Shown here: piece after piece, positions 32,030 to 41,061 of the stretch | How the letters are laid out: every line of letters starts with the position of its first letter | Position numbering within the stretch: the stretch's first letter is position 1 | Assembly (NCBI GenBank): GCA_900018345.1 | Contig: FCNA01000161.1 | Location: forward strand, 1 to 47,204 | Source: Clostridiales bacterium CHKCI006 | Lineage (GTDB): Bacteria > Bacillota_I > Bacilli_A > Erysipelotrichales > Coprobacillaceae | Direction of reading: 5' to 3' | Length of the DNA: 47,204 nucleotides | Made by a program: the position numbers and the translations under genes | Notes under the pieces: generated by a model | Databases searched by the model: none | What the model was told of the DNA's origin: nothing | What the model saw: only the letters and a program-made list of their open reading frames with translations

Positions 32030-33889
32030 ACTCAAGCTTTCCCACTGTTCTAAAAGCGTATTGAGTTCCTCTTCCAAAGCTTCTTTTTGACTGACTAGAT
32101 CGTTATATTTCTGATAATCATTAATGACTTCTTCACTGGCCAGTTCTTCATCGAACGCGGCCTGTTTTTCTTCTAATTCACTAATCTTTCTTTCTACATT
32201 TTTCAGGGTATTTTTCATCTTGCGCTGTTCCTGTTCGGAAATTCTGCTGACTTGTGTTTCTTTTTTGGGCATGACGGTAGATTCCCCAGGATGCTTGCGC
32301 ACCAGATAAGTATCATAGTTGCCGTCAATCAGCTGGCTATGATCCTGATTGAAGTCAAGAACCTTATTGGCAATCTTATTGATGAAATAACGATCGTGGG
32401 AGATGAACAGGATCGTTCCATCAAAGCTGTTGAGCGCATCTTCAAGCACCTCTTTACTGGAGATATCCAGATGGTTGGTCGGCTCGTCGAGGATCAGTAG
32501 GTTGGCTTGCTTCAATAAAAGCTTACATAGGACGACCCGTCCTTTTTCACCACCGGAAAGAACATTGATTTCTTTGAAGACATCTTCCTGTTTAAATTGG
32601 AAGGCGGCCAGGGCCTGACGGACTTGTGTATTGGTCATCAGCGGATAGGCATCATGAATTTCATCAAAGATCGTCTTCGTAGGATTCAAGGATGCATGTT
32701 CCTGATCATAGTAAGCGACCTCGACATGACTGCCCCATAAGAGGTGTCCGCTGTCGGCTTTTTCTTCTCCCAAAAGGATCTTAAAGAAAGTGGTCTTACC
32801 GATACCATTCGGACCGATGATGGCAATACGATCCTGCTTCTTGACATCAAAGTTCAGATGCTGGAAAAGTAAATGATCAAAGGATTTAGAAAGATCACGT
32901 ACTTTCAAGACTTCAAAGCCGCTTTCCAGCCGTACTTTGAAATTGAGACTGATCTCTTCAGGCAAGGCTTCCGGGCGTTCTAACTTGACCATTTTTTCCA
33001 ATTGTTTTTCCTTGCTGCGCGCGCGTTTGACTTGCTTTTCACGGTTAAAAGAATGGAGAAGAGTGATGCTTTCTTCCTGCTTTTGGATGATCTTCTGTTG
33101 GTCGAGATAGTGTTTCAGTTCGATTTGACGCAGTTCTTTTTTCTTGTCGGCATATTGTTGATAATTGCCCTGGTAAAGCGTAGATTTTCCATTTTCGATC
33201 TCAATGATACCAGAGGCGATCGTATCGATAAAATAACGGTCGTGACTAATGATGATGACCGCTTTTCGATAGCTTTTCAAATAACCTTCCAGCCATGTGA
33301 TGGCATCGATGTCTAAGTGGTTGGTGGGCTCATCTAACAACAGTAGATCCGGTTCTTTAAGCAATAACTTGCCTAAACTTAAACGGGTCTTTTGACCGCC
33401 GGAAAGGTTGGCCACCGGCATCTCGATTTGAGCCTGGGTAAAACCTAGTCCGGCTAAGACACCGCGAATCTTACTTTTATAGCTGTAGCCATCGTTTTCT
33501 TCATAAGTATGCATTAGACGATCATATTGTGCCATGATCTGATTGAGGGCATCACCTTGCAGATTACCCATTTGGGCTTCTAATTCATGCATCTTTTCTT
33601 CCATCTCAATGAGAGGTGAGAAGACAAGGGTCAAATTCTCAATACAGGATTTGTCTTGTTCAAGTTCTAGATTTTGGGACAGATAACCAATCTCGATGTG
33701 CTTAGGCATGCTGATGGTGCCGCTGGTCGGTTCTTCTTGTCCGCTCAGAATGCGAAACAGGGTCGTTTTACCGGCACCGTTGACACCGATAATGGCCAGT
33801 TTGTCACGTGCTTCGACTTTAAAGGTAATATTTTTTAAAATGGGCGTATCCCCATAGGATTTTGCTAATTGTGAGATAGATAAAATCAT
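32015..33889 (-). CDS. ABC-F ATPase
   Basis: The 624-aa protein has two ABC domains without membrane helices: Walker A GVNGAGKTT and GPNGIGKTT, signatures LSGGQKTRLSLGK and LSGGEKGRVVLCK, each followed by LDEPTNHLD. A charged linker and a C-terminal coiled coil (about 560-624) complete the ABC-F plan. These proteins bind the ribosomal E site; some give antibiotic resistance, others (YdiF/YfmR types) help translation. I cannot place it in the resistance group. Start ATG 33889 has a modest GGTGAT site; the longer 29-residue extension has none. Confidence 0.92.
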   Translation of the reverse strand: MILSISQLAKSYGDTPILKNITFKVEARDKLAIIGVNGAGKTTLFRILSGQEEPTSGTISMPKHIEIGYLSQNLELEQDKSCIENLTLVFSPLIEMEEKMHELEAQMGNLQGDALNQIMAQYDRLMHTYEENDGYSYKSKIRGVLAGLGFTQAQIEMPVANLSGGQKTRLSLGKLLLKEPDLLLLDEPTNHLDIDAITWLEGYLKSYRKAVIIISHDRYFIDTIASGIIEIENGKSTLYQGNYQQYADKKKELRQIELKHYLDQQKIIQKQEESITLLHSFNREKQVKRARSKEKQLEKMVKLERPEALPEEISLNFKVRLESGFEVLKVRDLSKSFDHLLFQHLNFDVKKQDRIAIIGPNGIGKTTFFKILLGEEKADSGHLLWGSHVEVAYYDQEHASLNPTKTIFDEIHDAYPLMTNTQVRQALAAFQFKQEDVFKEINVLSGGEKGRVVLCKLLLKQANLLILDEPTNHLDISSKEVLEDALNSFDGTILFISHDRYFINKIANKVLDFNQDHSQLIDGNYDTYLVRKHPGESTVMPKKETQVSRISEQEQRKMKNTLKNVERKISELEEKQAAFDEELASEEVINDYQKYNDLVSQKEALEEELNTLLEQWESLSEALS

Positions 33890-33962
33890 TTGAATCACCG
33901 CTACTATCTTATCATTGCCGGTTTGCAAAATCAATATTATTTCAATTTTTACCCCTATTAAC

Positions 33963-33991
33963 TTGTATATTTTCAATCCCTATTGTATAAT
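33963..33991 (+). promoter_or_regulatory. Promoter of the phosphoesterase gene
   Basis: TTGTAT (33963-33968), 17 bp and TATAAT (33986-33991), 35 bp before the ATG at 34027. Confidence 0.6.
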
Positions 33992-34026
33992 TTAATGGAT
34001 TGAATGGGTCCAGGGGGGAAGAATAT

Positions 34027-35148
34027 ATGCAACTTGAAAAAAGAATTGTAAAAGTTGATCAAGTACCAGAAGAATATCGGATGTTTGTCATCAGTGATAT
34101 CCATGCACATAAAGATGCTTTTAAGCAGCTCTTGCATCAAGTCAGACTCAAGGATGAAGATTATCTGGTGATCCTGGGGGACTTTTTGGAAAAAGGACCA
34201 AACAGCTTAGAGATGTTATATACGGTACGTGATTTAAGCGAACGTCAAAATACTTTTGTGTTAATGGGCAATTGCGAGGGTGCCCTGTTAGAATTATTAT
34301 TAGATGAGGCGAATGCCCATCGCCTGAAGCATTACCTAGTTCATACAAGCTGGGGCAGTTTACTGCGTGATTCATGTGAAGCTTTAAATCTGGATTACCA
34401 TAAAATGGATCCAAAGGAACTGCAGAAGCGTTTGCGTGAATATCTAAGCAAAGAAATCGCAATCTTACAGACCTTTGCAACTGCGGTTGAATTTGACCAG
34501 TTTATTTTTGTACATGCTGGTATTGAAAAACGTGAAGACTGGGAGGAATCCAGCGTAGAAAGCATGCTGGAGATGCCTTATTTCTTAGATCAGGGGCATG
34601 CTTTAACCAATCGTTATGTGGTCTGCGGTCATACACCAGTCAGCAATTACTCAGATACGAAAATTGATAATTCCATTATTTTAAATCATCGTCGCCGCAT
34701 CATCTCTATCGATGGTGGAATGGGCGTTAAAGAAATTGCTCAATTAAATGCGTTAGAGATTCGCAAAGAGGATGAAGGTTACTTGTATTTCAACCATCAT
34801 GTAGATGAGTATGAGCCTTGCGAAGTTCTTTTCCGTTGCTATCCTAAATTCGAGAGCGTCGTTAAAGTGGCTTGGCCAAACTATGAGATTGAAGTTCTTC
34901 AAGTCGGTACCTCTTTTTCCTGGTGCAGCAAATACGATACCAAAGAGCTCGTTTTCATTAAAAATGAATTTATTTATGAGAAAGACGGACATTACTTCTG
35001 CAAAGATGACTATATTTCATATATGTTAGAGGTACAGGCGGGTGATCAGGTGTCTTTGATCGCCACTTATGGCAAGTATGCTTATGTCATGAAAGACGGT
35101 ATTGTTGGCTGGATCAAAGGGGATCGCTTAAAAAGAATTGTTCGCTAA
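34027..35148 (+). CDS. PPP-type metallophosphoesterase with C-terminal SH3-like domain
   Basis: ATG 34027 follows GGGGGGAAG; the product has 373 aa. The metal-site order of PPP phosphatases is present: SDIHAH, ILGDFLEKGP, MGNCE, FVHAG and CGHTP. The usual GNHE has Cys for the catalytic His, and GDxxDRG is GDFLEKG. A tail of about 80 residues ending in YVMKDGIVGWIKGDRL looks like an SH3 domain, often used for cell-wall or protein binding, though no export signal is seen. Substrate unknown. Confidence 0.8.
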   Translation: MQLEKRIVKVDQVPEEYRMFVISDIHAHKDAFKQLLHQVRLKDEDYLVILGDFLEKGPNSLEMLYTVRDLSERQNTFVLMGNCEGALLELLLDEANAHRLKHYLVHTSWGSLLRDSCEALNLDYHKMDPKELQKRLREYLSKEIAILQTFATAVEFDQFIFVHAGIEKREDWEESSVESMLEMPYFLDQGHALTNRYVVCGHTPVSNYSDTKIDNSIILNHRRRIISIDGGMGVKEIAQLNALEIRKEDEGYLYFNHHVDEYEPCEVLFRCYPKFESVVKVAWPNYEIEVLQVGTSFSWCSKYDTKELVFIKNEFIYEKDGHYFCKDDYISYMLEVQAGDQVSLIATYGKYAYVMKDGIVGWIKGDRLKRIVR

Positions 35149-35174
35149 AAAGCTGTTATCACAACAGCTTTTTT
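35148..35174 (+). terminator. Terminator of the phosphoesterase gene
   Basis: AAAAGCTGTT pairs with AACAGCTTTT over 5 nt, followed by T. Confidence 0.85.
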
Positions 35175-35218
35175 GTATCATTTCCTATTTTTGCCCCATA
35201 CTAGAAGTGGGTGATGAA

Positions 35219-35644
35219 ATGAGTCGTTATCAGCTGCTTTTAGAAGAGTTGATCAAAGGATTGAAAATGGGGGTCGATGCGATCAATGCAATCGAATCTC
35301 ACATTGAAAGTGCGGATATGAAAGCTGAAGTTCTGAAGCAAAAGGCTTATTATGAAAAGAAGATCCTGGAAGGTCAAGTGCTGAAGGAAGATTTTAAGGA
35401 TTCCAAGACCATGGCCACAGCTTTAGAAACGGCATTTTTGAAGTCCATGACAAAAGCCAAAGTGATGATGGATGATAGTGATGCGCATATTGCTGAAATG
35501 CTGATTCAGGGCTGCAATATGCTTATCATTGAACTTAATCAGCTGGTTAATCATAAAGACATGGATGAACGCATTTGTGCATATATTCAAAATATCCTTG
35601 ATCAGCAGCAGGAACACATGGATGTTCTAAAGAAATATTTGTAG
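35219..35644 (+). CDS. Helical protein of unknown function
   Basis: From ATG 35219 (GGGTGATG upstream) the product has 141 aa, almost all predicted helix, with Met- and acid-rich segments and no membrane stretch. It looks like a four-helix bundle. Clear ferritin metal motifs (ExxH pairs) are not obvious. I do not recognise the family. It sits between two terminators, so it is probably its own transcript or a read-through product. Confidence 0.65.
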   Translation: MSRYQLLLEELIKGLKMGVDAINAIESHIESADMKAEVLKQKAYYEKKILEGQVLKEDFKDSKTMATALETAFLKSMTKAKVMMDDSDAHIAEMLIQGCNMLIIELNQLVNHKDMDERICAYIQNILDQQQEHMDVLKKYL

Positions 35645-35647
35645 TTG

Positions 35648-35676
35648 GAGAAATCCTTAACGGGTTTCTCTTTTTT
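35648..35676 (+). terminator. Intrinsic terminator
   Basis: GAGAAATCC pairs with GGGTTTCTC (one G-U) over 5 nt, then six T. Confidence 0.85.
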
Positions 35677-35769
35677 CATGATGAATTAGACTGTCTATTT
35701 GGTGAAAAGTGTGCTAAAATATATGCGTGTTTGACTATTAACAGCTACAATATAGAAAGGATTGAAGTT

Positions 35770-38079
35770 ATGGATAAAAAGATTGCCGGTTTAACGAGTA
35801 CGCAAGTCAAAGAACGTATTGAGGCCGGTCTGGTAAATACAAAACAAAAATCAATTACAAAAACCAATGCCCAAATCATCAGGGACAATGTCTTGACCCT
35901 GTTTAATATGTTGAACTTATTCATTGCCTTATGTCTGGCTTTGGTAGGCGCCTGGAGCAACTTGCTCTTTATTCTGATCATTGCGCTCAATGTAGTGATT
36001 GGTATCTACCAGGAAATGAAAGCCAAAAAGCTGGTAGATGATCTGTCCATCTTAATCGTGCCAGAAGCATTAGTGATCCGTGATGGCAAGGAACAAAAAA
36101 TTCCAGTTGACGAGATCGTCCAGGGAGATACCATCATCCTTTCTGCCGGAGAGCAGATCACTTGTGACTCGGAGATCATCGATGGGGATCTGGAAGTCAA
36201 TGAAGCCATGCTGACGGGGGAAAGTTTACCTATTAGTAAGGGGCGCAAAGACATGCTGTACTCAGGCAGCAGTGTCATCAGTGGACGCTGTTATGCCAAG
36301 GTCGTGCATGTTGGTAAGGATAATTATTCCAGCAAGATTGTTTCCGAAGCTCAGAAATGGAAAGCCATCCAGTCTGAGTTATTGAATTCCATGAAACAGG
36401 TCACTCGCGTTACTTGTTTTATGATCGTGCCTTTGGGCATCATTCTCTTTATTGAAGCTTATTTCTTAAGACATGGTTCACTCAATGAAGCGGTGGTAAC
36501 AAGTGCTGCCGGTTTATTGGGGATGCTGCCTAAAGGATTAGTCCTGTTGATCAGTATGAGCCTTGCCGCCGGTATTGTTCGTTTGTCCAAAAAACGTATC
36601 CTTGTTCAGCAGCTCTACGCTTTAGAGACACTGGCCCATGTTGATACGCTATGCTTAGATAAGACCGGTACTTTGACGACCGGAGAAATGACCGTTGAAC
36701 AGCAGATTTCGCTGACCAGTCATATACCAACGGATTTCGATAAACATTTAAAAGCTTTCCTTTATCACACCGATGATAACAATGCGACATTTAAGGCATT
36801 GGATGCTCATTTTGACAAAGAGGATTGTTACCAGCCAGTCAAAAAGATTCCGTTTAGTTCACAGAGAAAGTGGTCAGCCATTACTTTTGAGGATCGAACC
36901 ATTGTAGTGGGTGCACCGGAGCGTTTGATGAAGAACATTCCTGATGAAATGATGACGATGATTGAAGAGGGAAAACGTTTGATTGTCATCGGTCAGACGC
37001 ATGACCCAATTACGAAAAATCATCTAGGTATCGTTCAGCCGGTTTACACTTTAGTCTTGAATGATGTTTTACGTAAAGATGTGCATAAGGTCTTAGATCA
37101 GTTATATGAAGAAAAGACGGATGTAAAGATCATTTCCGGTGACCATGTCAAGGCAGTGTCCGCGATTGCCAAATATGCTGGAGTCAAGAATTATGATAAA
37201 GCCATCGATATGAGTACCGTGGAAGAACAAGGTCTTGACTATAAAGATGTGGTTCAAAATTACACTGTCTTCGGACGTGTGACCCCTGACCAGAAAAAGA
37301 TCATTGTTGAAACATTGCAGGCACAGGGACATTCCGTAGGGATGACCGGGGATGGTGTGAACGACATCCTGGCTTTGAAACAGGCCGATTGTTCGATTGC
37401 GATTGCTGAGGGCAGCGATGCAGTCAAACAGGTCTCTCAGATCGTCTTGCTGGATTCGGAATTTACCAGTCTGCCGGATGTTTTGAGTGAAGGTCGACGC
37501 GTTGTCAACAATATGACCCGCGTGGCTGGCGTCTTCTTTATCAAGACCATCTACTCCATCATGGTTTCTCTGATCTGCATGCTGGCCAATATCCCATTCC
37601 CATTTATTCCAGTACAGATCACACTGATTGACTTATTGATTGAAGGGTATCCGGCTTTCTTAACGATGATGGAACCGGATTATCGTCCAGTCAAACGCCG
37701 TTTCTTGCCAACCGTTTTAGCCTGGGCTTTTCCAAAAGCGTTATCGATTACGATTGCTGTTATCATTTCGCAGATTTTAGGACATGTGATGGGAATCAAT
37801 GCAGATCATTTACAGACGATGATGTACATTTCTGTAGTGGTGATCAGTATGCTGGCGGTCATTCAGTCTTGCTGGCCAATGACACTGCTGAGAGGTTTTG
37901 TCTGCATCAGCATGATCGTGCTTTTCCTGATTGCAGCCATTCTGTTCCAAGGACTCTTCCATTTGACGGCCTTAACGCAAAATGAGCTCATGATTGCGAT
38001 TGTAGTCTTTGTGGTTTCCTTTGTTTTGGGACAAGTCATCAATTATCTCTTGCGTCTTTATCATATTATCAAACATTAA
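35770..38079 (+). CDS. Cation-transporting P-type ATPase (CtpE-like)
   Basis: From ATG 35770 (GAAAGGATTG upstream) the product has 769 aa. P-type landmarks: TGES, phosphorylated Asp in DKTGTLT, and MTGDGVNDILALKQADCSIA; two N-terminal, two central and about six C-terminal helices. The best family guess is the CtpE/P2-like branch, which moves calcium or magnesium. The fourth helix reads GMLPKGLVLL, where the metal-site motif is usually PEGL, so ion choice is uncertain. Monocistronic, with a terminator right after the stop. Confidence 0.88.
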   Translation: MDKKIAGLTSTQVKERIEAGLVNTKQKSITKTNAQIIRDNVLTLFNMLNLFIALCLALVGAWSNLLFILIIALNVVIGIYQEMKAKKLVDDLSILIVPEALVIRDGKEQKIPVDEIVQGDTIILSAGEQITCDSEIIDGDLEVNEAMLTGESLPISKGRKDMLYSGSSVISGRCYAKVVHVGKDNYSSKIVSEAQKWKAIQSELLNSMKQVTRVTCFMIVPLGIILFIEAYFLRHGSLNEAVVTSAAGLLGMLPKGLVLLISMSLAAGIVRLSKKRILVQQLYALETLAHVDTLCLDKTGTLTTGEMTVEQQISLTSHIPTDFDKHLKAFLYHTDDNNATFKALDAHFDKEDCYQPVKKIPFSSQRKWSAITFEDRTIVVGAPERLMKNIPDEMMTMIEEGKRLIVIGQTHDPITKNHLGIVQPVYTLVLNDVLRKDVHKVLDQLYEEKTDVKIISGDHVKAVSAIAKYAGVKNYDKAIDMSTVEEQGLDYKDVVQNYTVFGRVTPDQKKIIVETLQAQGHSVGMTGDGVNDILALKQADCSIAIAEGSDAVKQVSQIVLLDSEFTSLPDVLSEGRRVVNNMTRVAGVFFIKTIYSIMVSLICMLANIPFPFIPVQITLIDLLIEGYPAFLTMMEPDYRPVKRRFLPTVLAWAFPKALSITIAVIISQILGHVMGINADHLQTMMYISVVVISMLAVIQSCWPMTLLRGFVCISMIVLFLIAAILFQGLFHLTALTQNELMIAIVVFVVSFVLGQVINYLLRLYHIIKH

Positions 38080-38101
38080 AAGAGGGAAACCTCTTTTTTT
38101 G
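38078..38101 (+). terminator. Terminator of the P-type ATPase gene
   Basis: AAAAGAGG pairs with CCTCTTTT over GAAA (a stable tetraloop), then more T. Confidence 0.9.
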
Positions 38102-38150
38102 TTGTCTTAATCAACATAATATGGCACAATGAAATAAAGGAGATGAAATC

Positions 38151-38711
38151 ATGCTTACATTATGGATTGTACGTCATGGTGAGACTCAACTTAATGTCGA
38201 AGATCGCTATGGCGGAAGGATGGATGTTCCACTAACATCAAAAGGACTGCAACAGGCCGATGAACTTGCCAAACGATTACAAAATCAGCACTTTGATGTC
38301 ATGTTATGCTCACCTTTAAAAAGAGCTAGACAGACAGCTGAGGCGATTTCAAAAACGTGTCATTTGGATTCAATCATTATTGATGATCTAGCTGAACGAA
38401 ATCTAGGGGTCTATGAAGGCTTGACCAAAGCTGAAATTCAAGTCCGTTATCCTGATCTTTATGTTTCGAACTGTACCCATTTGGTTGATGGTGCACCGAC
38501 GGGTGGGGAATCGCAAAGAGAGTTTGAAAGAAGGATCCGCAGAGTTCTCAGCGAAATCAAACAACTCTATGATGGCAAGCAGGTGTTATTGGTGACGCAT
38601 GGTTTTGTGGCGATGATGATCAATAAGATCATGAAGCGGCTTAGCTTTGATGAGATGTATGCTTTTCATATGGGAAATGGTGAGATCATATCTTATACGT
38701 TAACTTCATAA
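38151..38711 (+). CDS. Histidine phosphatase (phosphoglycerate mutase-like)
   Basis: The 186-aa protein has the phospho-His motif VRHGETQLN (8-16), SPLKRARQTA, a Glu in ERNLGVYEGL and the second His in LVTHGFVAMM. This is the cofactor-type mutase/phosphatase superfamily (CobC, GpmB and similar). It is short, so a small-molecule phosphatase is likelier than glycolytic mutase. AAAGGAGATG precedes the start. Confidence 0.88.
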   Translation: MLTLWIVRHGETQLNVEDRYGGRMDVPLTSKGLQQADELAKRLQNQHFDVMLCSPLKRARQTAEAISKTCHLDSIIIDDLAERNLGVYEGLTKAEIQVRYPDLYVSNCTHLVDGAPTGGESQREFERRIRRVLSEIKQLYDGKQVLLVTHGFVAMMINKIMKRLSFDEMYAFHMGNGEIISYTLTS

Positions 38712-38749
38712 GAAGGTAAATCCTGGATTGGATTGTTTTTTGGCGAGAC

Positions 38750-39040
38750 TTGAAGAAGGTCAAGGACAATTTGGCTGTTTTGATTTCCCACGGAATGTCA
38801 CTTGCTTATCTTAAAAGGTGCTATTTTATCAAGCAGTGTCAAATGATGAGTATTTCGTGGTTTGTTGTCACGATTGGCTTGCTGATAATGGCTGCGCTGA
38901 GTCATGTGCTTGATCTAATCATGCTACCATTAGCCTTATGGACAGGTTATACGCTGTTATACATCGTCTTTGCAGGATGGCGGATTCACCAAATTTCGAC
39001 AAAGGAGATGTCTTGGATTTTAAAGGATCGTTGGGATTAG
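38750..39040 (+). CDS. Small membrane protein of unknown function
   Basis: The 96-aa frame has two membrane helices (about 33-52 and 56-76) and ends with a basic-acidic tail. The start is uncertain: TTG 38750 has only a weak site, while AGAAGG at 38711 would suit a non-ATG start a few codons upstream (frame open from 38721). A hairpin terminator follows. No family recognised. Confidence 0.5.
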   Translation: MKKVKDNLAVLISHGMSLAYLKRCYFIKQCQMMSISWFVVTIGLLIMAALSHVLDLIMLPLALWTGYTLLYIVFAGWRIHQISTKEMSWILKDRWD

Positions 39041-39051
39041 AAAATCGATAA

Positions 39052-39074
39052 ACGGGTGTGATTAGCACACCCGT
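39052..39074 (+). terminator. Terminator hairpin
   Basis: ACGGGTGTG pairs perfectly with CACACCCGT over 5 nt, followed by ATTATT; the T-run is weak. Confidence 0.65.
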
Positions 39075-39245
39075 ATTATTAAAATATTTATATTATTTTT
39101 ATGTTTTAAAATTCTATATTTAATGATATAATAATAGTAGAAGAAAGAAAAGACTTTGATAAAGGACGTGATCGGGATGGATAAATACTAGATATCTGTT
39201 TAATGTCAAGCCGCAGGCTTATTAATGAGTCGGGGAGGTTTATTT

Positions 39246-40100
39246 ATGACAAAAAAACTCATTTCTGGATCATGTCTATTTCTGGTGACAATTCTGTTAT
39301 TGCAAGTGTATCAAGAATTGGTACTGTTGCCTAGGCAGACAGTCACGTATCAGATTTCTATGATTTCATACTTTCTGATGTTCTTTGGTGTGGAGCTATT
39401 CTATGTCTGCCTTGGCTTTTTGATGACGACCATGATTCGGTCTCATCTGGAACGTAAAGTGTACTGGCGTATTGGTTTATGGATGGGGCTTATCCCGATA
39501 ATTCTCTTTGTTATGATGAATCTGATTTACTGGATGACCTTAGGATCGAAGGATCCTTGGATATTAAGTCTTCGCGATGTTTTATATCGATGCTTGCTTT
39601 ATCCAGAGACCTTTGTGGTCTTCGGTGTATTGACTGGTTTAGGCATTCCGCTTGACCACCAGGAAGTCCGTTCAAGATCTTTAAGCCGGATCGTGGCAGT
39701 CAGTGTGATGATGCTTTTGATCATGACTTTAGAAATATATCATCAAATACATTTGGCTGATTTTCCATTTCCTAGATATGCAATTCGACAATTCCCTCTT
39801 TGGATTGCCTTTGTTTTCCGTCCGCTCTTCTATATTGGCTTAGGCATGCTGATCATGGAAGGGCTGCTGTTCCAGCGTTCCATTCAGCACCACTTACCTT
39901 GGCTGAAATGGCTGGGTGTGGTTTTAACAGGAGTGACCATATTATCCGGTCTTTGGATCTTGCTGGGATTTGAGCGATCTTTGATGTTTTTGAAGATATA
40001 TGAAATACCTGAAGTCTTTACGGTTGGAGGAATTCTTTTAGGCTGTGGCCTGCATTCACAAAGGTGTCAGGCTAAAGGACACATGGAATATTTGACGTAA
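39246..40100 (+). CDS. Multi-pass membrane protein of unknown function
   Basis: From ATG 39246 (GGGGAGG upstream) the product has 284 aa and about eight hydrophobic segments. Composition is rich in Leu, Ile, Phe and Met; no transport or catalytic motif is recognised. A four-codon ORF (ATG GAT AAA TAC TAG, near 39177) with an AAGGACGTGATC site lies in the leader. It converges on the nucleoside phosphorylase across a shared terminator. Confidence 0.65.
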   Translation: MTKKLISGSCLFLVTILLLQVYQELVLLPRQTVTYQISMISYFLMFFGVELFYVCLGFLMTTMIRSHLERKVYWRIGLWMGLIPIILFVMMNLIYWMTLGSKDPWILSLRDVLYRCLLYPETFVVFGVLTGLGIPLDHQEVRSRSLSRIVAVSVMMLLIMTLEIYHQIHLADFPFPRYAIRQFPLWIAFVFRPLFYIGLGMLIMEGLLFQRSIQHHLPWLKWLGVVLTGVTILSGLWILLGFERSLMFLKIYEIPEVFTVGGILLGCGLHSQRCQAKGHMEYLT

Positions 40101-40101
40101 A

Positions 40102-40132
40102 AAACGGTAACAGGGGATTCCTGTTACCGTTT
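40102..40132. terminator. Bidirectional terminator between convergent genes
   Basis: A 13-bp perfect stem, AAACGGTAACAGG with CCTGTTACCGTTT, over 5 nt. The minus-strand side has a longer T-run. It serves the membrane protein and the phosphorylase. Confidence 0.85.
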
Positions 40133-40134
40133 GC

Positions 40135-40962
40135 TTATTTTGGCCATTTGGCGATGATGCGTTTCGCCAGTGCGACCATATTGGTTTCCTGCTGTTTAGC
40201 GATGGCTGTTACCTCAGTATGGCTGAGTTCTTCTTTTGAGAGACCGGCTGCTTTATTGGTAATCAGTGACAGGCCGAGTGTTTCCATGTCGCAGTGTCTA
40301 GCGACGATGGCTTCCGGAACAGTGGACATGCCAACCATGTCTGCTCCAACAGCGCGGATGCCTCTGATTTCGGCAGGGGATTCGTATTGTGGTCCTCTGA
40401 AGTAGGCATAGACACCTTCACCAAGCGAAATGTTCAGCTCTTGTGCAGCTTCTTTTGCGATCTTGCCTAAAGCTTGGCTGTAAACTTCAGTCATGTCTTT
40501 GAAACGTGGCCCAAATTCATCCAGGTTCTCACCTCTGAGTGGGGAAGGGCACATATAGGAAAGATGATCGGTAATCAGCGCAATGGTACCTGGATTGAGA
40601 TCCTCTTTGATACCGCCGGCAGCATTCGTAACGATTAAATAATGGATACCTAGTTTCGCAAAAACGCGGACAGGACGGGTCACGACATTCATTTCATGTC
40701 CTTCATAATAGTGGAAACGTCCCTGCATGGCAAGAACCGGTCTTCCGGATAATGTTCCGGCAATGAGCTTACCGGCGTGACCTACAACGGTCGAGACAGG
40801 GAAATGTGGGATATCTTTATAGTCGATAATGGTTGGATTCTCGATCTCATCTCCCAGAGGTCCCAGACCTGAGCCTAAAATAATGGCAATCTCTGGCTGA
40901 ATCGTGATATGTGCCCGAATATAACTGGCAGCTTCGTTAATTTTTATCATTTCTTCATTCAT
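40135..40962 (-). CDS. Purine nucleoside phosphorylase
   Basis: The 275-aa protein is the trimeric PNP type: ILGSGLGPLG, VGHAGKLIAGTLSG, MQGRFHYYEGH, TNAAGGI, YESPAEIR and GADMVGMSTVPEAIVARH. It splits inosine and guanosine (and deoxy forms) with phosphate in purine salvage. ATG 40962 is preferred (AAAGGATGA 9 nt upstream) over TTG 40968. It stands alone without a deo operon. Confidence 0.93.
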   Translation of the reverse strand: MNEEMIKINEAASYIRAHITIQPEIAIILGSGLGPLGDEIENPTIIDYKDIPHFPVSTVVGHAGKLIAGTLSGRPVLAMQGRFHYYEGHEMNVVTRPVRVFAKLGIHYLIVTNAAGGIKEDLNPGTIALITDHLSYMCPSPLRGENLDEFGPRFKDMTEVYSQALGKIAKEAAQELNISLGEGVYAYFRGPQYESPAEIRGIRAVGADMVGMSTVPEAIVARHCDMETLGLSLITNKAAGLSKEELSHTEVTAIAKQQETNMVALAKRIIAKWPK

Positions 40963-41061
40963 GGTCAATCATCCTTTCTTTTCCTTTAGTATAACATAAA
41001 ACCAAAAAATGGATAGGAAAAAAGATGAAAACCTTATATAATGAGGGTAGGAGGTGTTTTG

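Noticed and set aside
39177-39191. Four-codon ORF before the membrane protein as a regulatory leader
   Set aside because: Too short to judge; only mentioned within the gene entry.
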